A DNA stretch of 10,513 nt from Coriobacteriia bacterium. GTDB taxonomy: Bacteria > Actinomycetota > Coriobacteriia > Coriobacteriales > QAMH01. Shown here in pieces: positions 1-7,100 of the stretch. The stretch is from contig CAAEKX010000420.1 in assembly GCA_900756605.1 (NCBI GenBank), positions 1-10,513 on the forward strand, written 5' to 3'. Both the position numbers and the translations under genes were made by a program. Each line of letters begins with the position of its first letter. Position 1 is the first letter of the stretch. The notes beneath the pieces were generated by a model, which saw only the letters and a list, made by a program, of their open reading frames with translations, searched no databases and had not been told where the DNA came from.

Positions 1-701
1 AATCCTCAGTTGGTGATTTTCGCGAGTTCGAAAATACAAACGGAAACAAATTGAAATCCTGTTGAAAAAGTCTGGAGGCTCTCTGAGGCACGAGAATCAA
101 TTTTGAGCCGTTTTAGTCTCTGCGAAGTCTGTGAGTCCGAGATGGTTTTCCAGAACGTCTTGAGGCCCAAAATAATCGCTCAAATTTTCAATGCCCAAGA
201 TCGAAATTATTATCTGTATTGTGAATAAAGATTTCCAGAAAATGATTGGATCTGATTTTTCGTTCCTCCTTCGAAACTTTATTATATAAACAGATAAAGA
301 TGGCCTAAATCAAAAGTATGGCAAATTAATTCAAATTTAGATAAAGATTTCTCTTCAAATAAGCTTTAATAATTCTGCATTGAGAATAATAAAGGGACTC
401 TACCTTAATCTGATTTAATGATAAAGTCTAACAGGGTTGTCCGAAAAATCAGGAATCGAGTTGTGATCGAATCATGAATCGGCTGTTACCCAAACTCTCC
501 ATTCACGATAAAAAATCTTTGCGGAAATCTGCTAGAAACACTCAAAAAATTAGGATAGCTATCGCGGGATTTTGCCCCCAAAACAAAGGCCTTAGAAGGG
601 CTTAGAATCGCTTGTAGATATATCGTGAAAGCAAGCATCGATTTTGTATAGAAAAATGTATATATTGCCTGATAAATCGCTGATATCATCAATTTGCTAA
701 C

Positions 702-743
702 CAGGCGATAACACAGCTAAATCAGGCGTTAGCGCGGCTACTG
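702..743. repeat. Two 21-nt direct repeats upstream of the ribbon-helix-helix gene
   Basis: Two adjacent units (702-722 and 723-743) both begin CAGGCG and both carry GCTA at the same offset, with 14 of 21 positions identical. The 21-nt period equals two helical turns, so both units present the same DNA face. An inverted GCTAAC (696-701) / GTTAGC (728-733) pair overlaps them. Ribbon-helix-helix proteins commonly bind tandem or inverted short repeats, so this may be an operator for the protein encoded about 190 bases downstream. That link is inference. Confidence 0.4.
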
Positions 744-833
744 AATCACCTTCGCTATGCGTCTTGAAAATTGGGCCGTGAGAACCACTCAGAAGCCGCA
801 GAAAGCGTCAAGCTATCAATTTGTATTTTTTAT

Positions 834-862
834 AGATTTGCGTATATCACTTGGTATATAAT
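834..862 (+). promoter_or_regulatory. Possible promoter of the ribbon-helix-helix gene
   Basis: A perfect TATAAT lies at 857-862 within TATATAAT, about 70 bases before the start codon. No good -35 box stands at 16-18 nt; the best candidates near 834-840 match poorly. The surroundings are AT-rich, so a TATAAT by chance is plausible. An imperfect dyad (AGATGA 875-880 / TCGTCT 887-892) just downstream could be an operator. Confidence 0.35.
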
Positions 863-930
863 CTCAAAGACTTTAGATGAGTCAGATCGTCTAGTTACTC
901 GCCAAGAATGTTCTCAAAAATGTAGGTTAG

Positions 931-1848
931 GTGGTTGAGTTGAGTTCAAAAGTCAAACAGGCGAACTTCCGTTTACCCCTCGAGTACATGTCGATGATTG
1001 ATGATTTCGCGCATCGCGAAAACATCACCAAGGCGGCTGTCATCACCCGCGCCCTGGATTGCATGCAGGCATCGTACGACTCGGGTAACAACGGAATGCC
1101 CGTCACTGATTCCGGCTCGGGTATTTCCGAACAGGAATTCAACGATCTTAAGAATCAGCTGAAGCAGGCGGAGGAGCGCGCGCAGGCCGCAGAGCAGCGT
1201 GCGAACGACGCCGTTTTGGCTCGCGATGCCGCCGAGGCGAAGGCTCGCGAAGCGGTGGCGGATGCAAGCGTCGCAGCCCCCATCGTTGCCGCAGTCAACT
1301 CCGTTTCGGACGACGAGATCGAGCGCCTCAAGGCACTGGTTGCCAAGCAGGAGGCAAGTCTCGAAGAGAAGACAAAGGCGCTTGCCGCCAAGGAAGCCGA
1401 GGTCGCAGCAAAGGAGGCGCAGATTGCCGAGCGCGACGCTCGCATCACGTCTCTGAGTGAGCAGCTCGGTGCGGCAAATGCCAAGGCTCAACTGGCCGCC
1501 ACCGCTCAGACCGTGAGCGTCGCACCCATAGATGGTGGTGGTTCACCCGGAGAAGATTCAACCCGTGCGCTGACCATGCTTAACATGCTTGGCGGTGTCA
1601 TGGGTGCATTCCAGCAGCAGGTCGACGACGCTCGCCAGGTGGGTGAGCAAGAAGGCCGCTCGGCTGTTCAGAAAGAGCTCGAGGATATGATCAATAGGGC
1701 TCGCAACGATGGTTATCGTGACGCAATGACATATCTCGATGACCGTGTCACAACCGCACGTGAGTCTGGGGCCAAGGAGGAAAGAGCACGTATCGCCAAC
1801 ATGGGATTCTTCGAACGCCGCCGTTACCTCAAGATTCACTTAGCCTAA
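931..1848 (+). CDS. Ribbon-helix-helix / coiled-coil protein, putative DNA-binding
   Basis: This is a 305-residue cytoplasmic protein with no signal peptide or membrane segment. Residues 7-50 look like a ribbon-helix-helix (CopG/Arc-type) fold: a short polar strand (KQANFRLP), a first helix, a turn at N31-I32-T33, and a second helix ending ITRALDCM. Residues 66-112 are an Ala/Glu/Arg coiled coil. Residues 126-188 are a second one, with aliphatic residues at exact seven-residue steps (I130, V137, L144, L151, V158, I165, I172, L179). A Gly/Ser/Pro linker (about 196-209) leads to a charged helical C-terminus that ends in FFERRRYLKIHLA. The GTG at 931 is the first possible start, since TAG precedes it in frame; TTG at 940, five bases after AGGTGG, is an alternative. 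The design recalls KfrA-type plasmid proteins (DNA-binding head plus long coil), but the head here is of a different type. I do not recognise the family. A local DNA-organising or autoregulatory role is inference. Confidence 0.85.
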   Translation: MVELSSKVKQANFRLPLEYMSMIDDFAHRENITKAAVITRALDCMQASYDSGNNGMPVTDSGSGISEQEFNDLKNQLKQAEERAQAAEQRANDAVLARDAAEAKAREAVADASVAAPIVAAVNSVSDDEIERLKALVAKQEASLEEKTKALAAKEAEVAAKEAQIAERDARITSLSEQLGAANAKAQLAATAQTVSVAPIDGGGSPGEDSTRALTMLNMLGGVMGAFQQQVDDARQVGEQEGRSAVQKELEDMINRARNDGYRDAMTYLDDRVTTARESGAKEERARIANMGFFERRRYLKIHLA

Positions 1849-1915
1849 AGGAAGCATCAAACACACACCAGGTTTCACCACTTACCACGACTTCCGCACT
1901 TCCCTTACAACCCTC

Positions 1916-1953
1916 CAGCGACCCCGGATCCACCTACCGGGGTCGCTGTTTTT
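1916..1953 (+). terminator. Rho-independent terminator after the ribbon-helix-helix gene
   Basis: CAGCGACCCCGG (1916-1927) pairs perfectly with CCGGGGTCGCTG (1937-1948) around a 9-nt loop, giving a 12-bp GC-rich stem. Five T follow directly (1949-1953). It lies 68 bases after the stop codon and ends the transcript of the gene at 931-1848, so that gene is probably monocistronic at its 3' side. Confidence 0.95.
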
Positions 1954-1996
1954 ATGTCTGCAAACGCTCAGCGTGGCAGGCTTTTTTGTCCCGGCG

Positions 1997-2046
1997 TGTC
2001 ATCTCGACCGGAGGTGCCGTAAGGCACCGGAGCGGAGAGGTCTCGT
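1997..2046 (-). repeat. REP-like palindromic repeat, copy A
   Basis: Read on the minus strand, this copy runs from the GAGA-type end to the TCGAGATGACA end. On the plus strand it starts TGTCATCTCGACCGGAG and ends GGAGAGGTCTCG. The core is a 6-bp hairpin with a GTAA loop (GGTGCC 2013-2018, GGCACC 2023-2028). It faces copy B, 15 bases away. Confidence 0.8.
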
Positions 2047-2061
2047 GGGTGCTCGGGGCAT

Positions 2062-2106
2062 GAGATTTCTCCACTCCGGCGCTGCGCGCCTCCGGTCGAA
2101 ATGACA
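2062..2106 (+). repeat. REP-like palindromic repeat, copy B
   Basis: The copy starts GAGATTTCTCCACTCCGG and ends TCCGGTCGAAATGACA. Its core is a GGCGC (2078-2082) / GCGCC (2086-2090) hairpin. Its outer ends are the reverse complement of copy A with few changes, so A and B together form a long inverted pair around a 15-base spacer, like the paired arrangement of bacterial REP elements. Confidence 0.85.
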
Positions 2107-2251
2107 AGGGGGCGGGCTTCGCCCCTGCGCTCGAAATGACAAGGGGGCGGGCTTCGTCCCGTGCTCGAAATGACAGGGAAGCGGACCCCGCCCGTGCTCG
2201 AAATGGCAGGGGAGCGAGTCCCGCTCGTGCTCGAAATGGCAGTGCGGCGGG
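2096..2251 (+). repeat. Tandem array of the repeat's TCGAAATGRCA end, five units
   Basis: TCGAAATGACA or TCGAAATGGCA recurs at 2096, 2131, 2165, 2198 and 2231, with periods of 35, 34, 33 and 33 nt; the last unit fades near 2251. The first unit overlaps the end of copy B. Between the cores are variable GC-rich sequences that can mostly fold: GGGGC/GCCCC in unit 1, CGGG/CCCG in unit 2, GCGG/CCGC in unit 3 and GAGCG/CGCTC in unit 4. The spacers differ and their period shrinks, so this is not a CRISPR array. The minus strand stays open through here only because the repeat has no stop in that frame; it is not a gene. Confidence 0.85.
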
Positions 2252-2306
2252 ATCATTTTGATTGCTTGCGAAACGCGGATTGATGGCGAAATGGAGGGGC
2301 GGTTTT

Positions 2307-2353
2307 TGTCATTTCGACCGAAGCGAGCGTAGCGAGCGGAGTGGAGAAATCTC
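2307..2353 (-). repeat. REP-like palindromic repeat, copy C
   Basis: On the plus strand it begins TGTCATTTCGACCGAAGCG and ends GGAGTGGAGAAATCTC. It has the same outer ends as copies A and B, but its core is the internal duplication AGCGAGCG-T-AGCGAGCG instead of a hairpin. It stands alone, about 55 bases after the tandem array. Confidence 0.85.
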
Positions 2354-3270
2354 CCACGCCGTGCATCAGAAAGGGTTCTCGAAGCGTTTGGGAACGCCAC
2401 TTTTTGGTTCGTGTCGGTGACTCGATACGATAACTGACTGGTACCAGTGATAGCGAAACGGGACGTTCTGGGCGGAAGGAAAATGAGAGTCGAAACGGTG
2501 ATAGTGATAGGTCGATCTTAGGGTTTGCGAGTGCCTGATTTTGCTACTCACGAGAGGGCTGGGAAGCTGATATTTCGATGAGAATGTCGGTCAGTTGAGG
2601 CGTGCGAATGGGGCCGTGGCTTCTGTATCGGGAGTCGATTTTGAACCTGAAATCATGGTGTGGCGATGCCGAAATCAGCTCATTATTTGAGCGATTCATG
2701 ATGGAGAGCTGAAGCAAAATTGGCGGCGCGGGAGAATCGTGGAAGTCTGCCGAGGCTCCCGCGATTTCGTCTCAGGTTCCGCGCCAGCAAGTTTATGAAC
2801 CGATTTTATTGGAGCGGGGGTTCCGCGCCTTGGCGCGGAGATGCGCGCTAAATTGCCGCGCGGTGCCGCGGTCGATTTTTGGAGCGCGGCGAGGCATGCG
2901 GAGGATGGATCGGGGCGTGTGGTTGGTTGATGGTTTTCGGGGGTGTGTTGGTCGTTGACGCGTGGAGAATATGGCTGTTGGGCACAATTGTCTTAGGGGT
3001 GGCTGCTGAACCGAAGTGACCAAGATACTCGAAGTGAATAGGGAGGGGTAACGCGAGGCGCTATCTTGGTCTGGTGATGAGGATCCAAGGGGATTGCGAT
3101 AGGTCGGTTGGCGCGTCTGGAGAAGCCCGAATTGAGTTGAATCGCTATAATGGATTGCCTCAAATGAGGAGAGGGTTGGACGATTTCAGCCGAATCGCTA
3201 TATGTAGAACGCGGTTTGGGAATGCGTGATTTGATTTTTGGGAACGTGTGGAGGGATGGATGGGTCGCGC
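2354..3270. other. Non-coding region with scattered short palindromes
   Basis: I see no credible gene. Short inverted repeats are frequent: a perfect 12-bp palindrome ACTGGTACCAGT (2437-2448); CGCGGGAG / CTCCCGCG arms (2727-2734, 2756-2763); TCCGCGC-CTTG-GCGCGGA (2822-2839); and CCGCG / CGCGG (2856-2871) with a T-run at 2876-2880 that could be a weak terminator. GGTTCCGCGCC occurs twice (2775-2785, 2819-2829). AATCGCT occurs at 3140-3146 and 3193-3199, and in reverse at 2690-2696. The open frames here lack ribosome binding sites and look like random translations. Confidence 0.65.
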
Positions 3271-3273
3271 AGG

Positions 3274-3301
3274 TGTCTCCCAGAGCTGTTTTTGGCTCTG
3301 G
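3274..3301. repeat. TGTCTCCCAG stem-loop, copy 1
   Basis: TGTCTCCCAG (3274-3283) runs into a perfect 7-bp stem, CCAGAGC (3280-3286) with GCTCTGG (3295-3301), around an 8-nt T-rich loop. The second copy lies 170 bases further on with a different stem that still pairs. Confidence 0.55.
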
Positions 3302-3350
3302 AACGAACGGCTTGGTTTCCTTGCGCAGCGAGGACGAAAAACGATGCGCC

Positions 3351-3440
3351 AGAATCGATTCTAAGGCGTTTTGCCCGTATGACAGGTATCCGAATGTGCC
3401 AGAAGAACATAAAAGGGCTTAAAACGCCTTAAAATGCGCC
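3351..3440. repeat. Large inverted repeat (AAGGCGTTTT / AAAACGCCTT)
   Basis: AAGGCGTTTT (3363-3372) is the exact reverse complement of AAAACGCCTT (3421-3430). GCCC (3373-3376) and GGGC (3415-3418) extend the arms inward past a two-base bulge, leaving a 38-nt loop. The perfect palindrome AGAATCGATTCT (3351-3362) abuts the left arm. The right arm is itself a 10-nt tandem: GGGCTTAAAA, then CGCCTTAAAA. The unit lies between the two TGTCTCCCAG stem-loops. No terminator-like T-run follows. Confidence 0.6.
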
Positions 3441-3443
3441 AAA

Positions 3444-3473
3444 TGTCTCCCAGGCTTGATTTGGAAGCCTTGG
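3444..3473. repeat. TGTCTCCCAG stem-loop, copy 2
   Basis: The same ten bases, TGTCTCCCAG (3444-3453), lead into CCAGGCTT (3450-3457). This pairs with AAGCCT(t)GG (3465-3473) around a 7-nt loop, with one bulged T. Compared with copy 1, both sides of the stem changed together, which suggests that pairing is kept. Confidence 0.55.
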
Positions 3474-3835
3474 ATGAGAATTGAGCGGCGCGGAAGGGGT
3501 TTCGAGCCCAATCTGGACCCTGATTCTCCTTCAGGGGAATCCAAATCGGACCGAAATCACGAAAAAGGGCCTCGATGCATAGTAGCGTCAGAGTTGTCAA
3601 TCATTTTTTCGCAAAGAGAGACGAGCAACTCAGAGAAGACAAGAAAATCCGCGCGAATATATTTAAAAATAAGATAAAGAATTTGAATGTTTGGCTGGTG
3701 GGGGCGCGAAAAATGTGCAATTGGTTTCGTGAAGAACTTGCCAACCAAATGTGGAGGAATTGTGAAGACGAAAAATAGTTTTGAGCTTGGGTTTTGCTTG
3801 CAAATGGCTAGAAATGGCCAAAATTCGACCCTTGC
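3474..3835. other. Non-coding region, nothing firm
   Basis: A hairpin stands at 3518-3536 (CCCTGA/TCAGGG) and overlaps an alternative pairing GATTC/GAATC (3522-3541). The DNA then becomes AT-rich. A 67-codon open frame at 3575-3778 is Lys/Asn-rich, has no ribosome binding site and resembles nothing I know. I do not call it a gene. Confidence 0.55.
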
Positions 3836-3862
3836 TGCTACCAAAATGCCTTAGCAGTCTAA

Positions 3863-3891
3863 TTTACGTGTTTATCCAGGAGTTCTATAGA
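3863..3891 (+). promoter_or_regulatory. Candidate promoter of the surface-protein gene
   Basis: TTTACG (3863-3868) and TATAGA (3886-3891) are separated by exactly 17 nt. Each box matches its sigma-70-type consensus at four or more of six positions. Transcription from here would give a leader of roughly 150 nt. A CTGCTA/TAGCAG hairpin (3835-3840, 3852-3857) stands just upstream. GCTGCTA recurs in the leader near 3946, so the leader could also pair with 3852-3857. TATACA at 3897-3902 is a weaker alternative -10. Confidence 0.45.
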
Positions 3892-4035
3892 CACTCTATA
3901 CAAATGTAGCGCAAAAGCTATGCAATGCTTGCAGGGTGGTAGAAGCTGCTAAACCCGCAGGTAGATGGCACAATTGCCAAAGTTTCTCGCTTGCAAGGCA
4001 AAACGCGATTTTGTACATTGCGCATGCCGGTGAGT

Positions 4036-4043
4036 GAGGAAAG
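4036..4043 (+). promoter_or_regulatory. Ribosome binding site deciding the start at 4052
   Basis: GAGGAAAG ends eight bases before ATG 4052. This supports 4052 over the in-frame ATG at 4121, which would remove the Arg-rich front of the signal peptide. Confidence 0.8.
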
Positions 4044-4051
4044 TAATACGA

Positions 4052-4198
4052 ATGATCCAAAGCAACGAAAATATCTTTCGCGGTGCACGTGCGTTACGCG
4101 CGCGTGCACGCGTTATATATATGGTCGTTGCAGCGATCTTCCTCAGTCTCACCATTTCGGCAATTTCCGCCTCGGTTTTCACCCCCGCCGCTTTTGCA
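4052..4198 (+). other. Signal peptide of the surface protein
   Basis: Residues 1-20 carry six Arg (R10, R13, R16, R18, R20 plus flanking polar residues around E6); strictly, five Arg are visible in that stretch. A hydrophobic core spans 21-43 (VIYMVVAAIFLSLTISAISA onward). A classic A-x-A site (A47-F48-A49) precedes D50. The long basic front and the cut before an acidic linker suggest Sec-dependent export. There is no lipobox Cys. Confidence 0.85.
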
Positions 4199-7100
4199 GA
4201 CGATACGCTCCTGGTTGCCCAAAGCGCCACGAGCGATGATGCTGTAAACGCAGGCGCGGATGATTCCGCTGGCACTCCTGTTGACCAGGCGATTTCTGGC
4301 GCGGAAGGTGGAGATTTCTCGACTCCGCTCGCTGCGTTCGCTTCGCCCGAAATGGCAGGGGAGGGCGCTGTTGCCGAGAATGGCGCGGAAGACTTCTCCG
4401 AAGACGCTTCTGACCAGCAGATTTCTGGCGCGGAAGACCAGTCCGAGGAGCCGCTGAACGGCGAGGGCCAACCTACCGAGAATTCGGCCGAGGAGACGGC
4501 CGACGAAGATCCCGCCGCCACGGAGAACATCGAGAATCCCACCCCCGAAGAAACCACTACCGTTGAGGAGGAGATCACTCCCGACCAGGTCGACGTGCCT
4601 GGCATCGAGGAGCCCGAGGAAGGAGATTTCTCGACTTCGCTCGAAATGACAAATGAAGTCTATGGCCCGGTGCGTTACCTGGCCGCTGCGTCAGCGCCGG
4701 TCATTGCACCTGCTGCAGCCGGTACCAACACGTTCTCGGACAACGCAAACATCACCTGGGAGTACAGGAACCATGTGCTGACGATCACTGCCGGTGGCAG
4801 TGACAAACAGCTCACGACTTCCTTGACCGGATCGAATCTGCCCTGGCTCACCTCGACGACGAGCGCTGTCAGCCGTGCCGACATCCATAGTATTAAGTTC
4901 GTGGCCAATGGCTCGGGGGGCAAGGTCGCCCCGCTGGACCTGACGAGCTGGTTTGCTGATTACACGGCACTCACCACCATCGACGTGACCAATCTGGACG
5001 TCTCAAAGGCCGTGAGCTTCGACAAGATGTTCCAGAACGCGAAGGTGCTCACCACCATCACGGGCATGGAGACCTGGAAGACCGACAGCGGCATCTCGTT
5101 CCAGGACATGTTCGCCAACGTCGAGAAGCTCGAGACCCTTGACCTCTCGGGAGTCTATACTGCGACAGGTTCCGGCAGCAATGTTGCTGACGGTACCGAG
5201 AAAAATAGGCTCGACATGTTGGCCGGCATGAAGTCCTTGCGCACCATTACATTGCATCCTGACACCGCGCTGACCGATACGGGCATCGAACGCATCTCCT
5301 CGCGCAATGACGACCTCGGTTACTGGATGGCCACGCGTGTCGTCCAGGGCGAGATCAACGTCTGGCAGGGCAAGCCCTCCGAGCTGATCCAGCGTTGGGG
5401 CACCAATGGTGCGGCGGACAACGGCCTCAAGGCGAACTTCACCCTCAACTTCTTCCCCGAGGGCTACTTCACTAGTAATAATGCGATCAAGTGGTCCTAC
5501 AACTGGAATCGCAAGACGCTCGAGATCGAGCTTGATCCGAGCATCGCTCATACGGACTTCGCCGTCACCGAGACCGCCAGCCAGCTGCCCTGGCTGCGTG
5601 CCGTTCCGAGCGACCTCATCAACATCATCACCTTCCACGAGACGATCGACGGCACTAATACATATAAGATGGTTACACCCGCATCGATTGCGAACTGGTT
5701 TGCCGACTACGTCAACCTGAGCGTCTTCAGGGGTTCCGGCCTCGACGTCAGCAACGTCACGGACTTCAGTGGTCTGTTCAAGGGCTGCATCAACGCCGCG
5801 AACATCGACATGACGGGTTGGGTCATGGGCGCGTCGGCAAACATCTCCGAGATGCTCGGGGACTGCCGCTCGCTCAAGACCATCACCGTCTCGGATACCA
5901 CGCGCATTGCCGGTGCCGGCCTGCTCAACATCTCGTCGATGAACAAGGCCAACGGCGTCTGGGAGCGCTACGACGACAAGGGCAAGGTCAAGGATCCCTG
6001 GTTTGGCACGACCGACAACCTCGAGCGTCGTTACAACGGCACCATCCTGGGCGCTGCCCACGGCGATGCCACCTATCGTTTCAACACCATCCTGCGTGGC
6101 GGTCGTTTTGACAACGACAACACCTGGTGGAAGTTCGACAACGTCAACAACATCCTGTCTATCGGTGCCGACGATGATGAGGACGGCGAGACCCTGGGCA
6201 AGCTCATCAGCGAGACCGCCAGCGCCAACGGCACCCGTTACATGCCGTGGCTCGAGCAGGTCGATGGCCAGCCCATCGTCACGATACGCAACGTGGAGCA
6301 GATCAAGACCTATAACGGTGCCCAGCCTGCTGACATGTCCTACTGGTTCAAGGACTTCGTGAAGCTCTTCGACTTTGACGGCACCGGCCTGGACACAAGC
6401 CAGTGCGTTGGGTTCACGGGCCTGTTCATGAACGACGTCAATCTTGGCGGCATCAACAACGGTGTCCTCGACATCAGCTCCTTTGACATGAGCCACAGCA
6501 TGAGCGCCAATCGCGCCGACATGTTCAAGGGTGTCAACAAGTTGCTTAATATCAAGCTGGGTCCCAAGGTGCAGCTCATCGGCTCCGGTCTGGACAAGCT
6601 CGACCTCCATGACCAGACGAGTGGCACCTGGGTGCGCAAGGGCTCCGATACCGACTACTGGATCGGCACCTCCGCCAGCTTGCTGAATCGCTACGGCAAC
6701 GCCGCTTCCGAGGGCGCCGCCCTGGGCGAGGCCGCACTCTACTTCTGGGATGTAACGTTGTTGCGCAACGTCTTCCAGTCCAATGGCAACATCTGGTGGG
6801 AATATGACTCCGATGCCGCAACGCTGCGCATCGGTGCCACCAATCCGAGTGGCAACGTCACCATCACCGAGCGCCCCGATCCCGTCAACGTGCAGAACGA
6901 CCAGCCTTGGCTGCTCGTCATCGGCAAGGCCGCCGGCAGCGGCGAGCCCGCCCGTGCCCTGGGCCGCTCCTCGATTCGCTACATCGTCTTCGAGGACAAG
7001 CTCCATATGCTGTATCCGGCCGATTGGTTCAAGGACTACGTCAACCTCGAGAACCTGCGCTTTGCCAAGGGCATGGACTTCACGGGTGCCACGAGCCTCG

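Larger units (their letters stand above)
1..930. other. AT-rich non-coding region upstream of the first gene
   Basis: No reading frame here looks coding: the short open frames lack ribosome binding sites and recognisable composition. The stretch is much more AT-rich than the genes. It holds scattered repeated words: ATAAAGAT at 225-232, 294-301 and 341-348, and AATCGCT at 174-180, 606-612 and 675-681. It also holds a 10-nt tandem (GGCCTTAGAA then GGGCTTAGAA) at 588-607 and a 21-nt direct repeat at 702-743. The last 100 bases contain promoter-like sequence. I see no tRNA, rRNA or CRISPR. The region could be a regulatory spacer or the decayed remains of an older element. Confidence 0.7.

Noticed and set aside
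486..692. 68-codon minus-strand gene
   Set aside because: It lies in AT-rich spacer, shows no ribosome binding site and contains several of the spacer's repeated words.
973..1491. 172-codon minus-strand frame opposite the coiled-coil gene
   Set aside because: It is a shadow of the Ala/Glu-rich coding strand, which has clear heptad repeats and a matching terminator.
2096..2251. CRISPR array
   Set aside because: The shared core is only about 11 nt, the period drifts from 35 to 33, the intervening sequences are related GC-rich hairpins, and no cas gene is nearby.
1999..2400. 133-codon minus-strand frame with repeated CHFEH motifs
   Set aside because: The repeated peptide is just the translation of the TCGAAATGRCA array. 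Such products are known annotation artefacts of this type of repeat.
3108..3151. Promoter with TATAAT at 3146-3151
   Set aside because: No -35 box at a workable distance (TTGGCG at 3108 is too far) and no gene follows for 900 bases.
3495..3515. tRNA-like T-arm (TTTCGAGCCC)
   Set aside because: The flanking bases do not form the 5-bp stem, and no acceptor, D or anticodon arm lies upstream.
3575..3778. Small 67-codon gene
   Set aside because: No ribosome binding site, Lys/Asn-rich composition typical of AT-rich random sequence, no recognisable motif.
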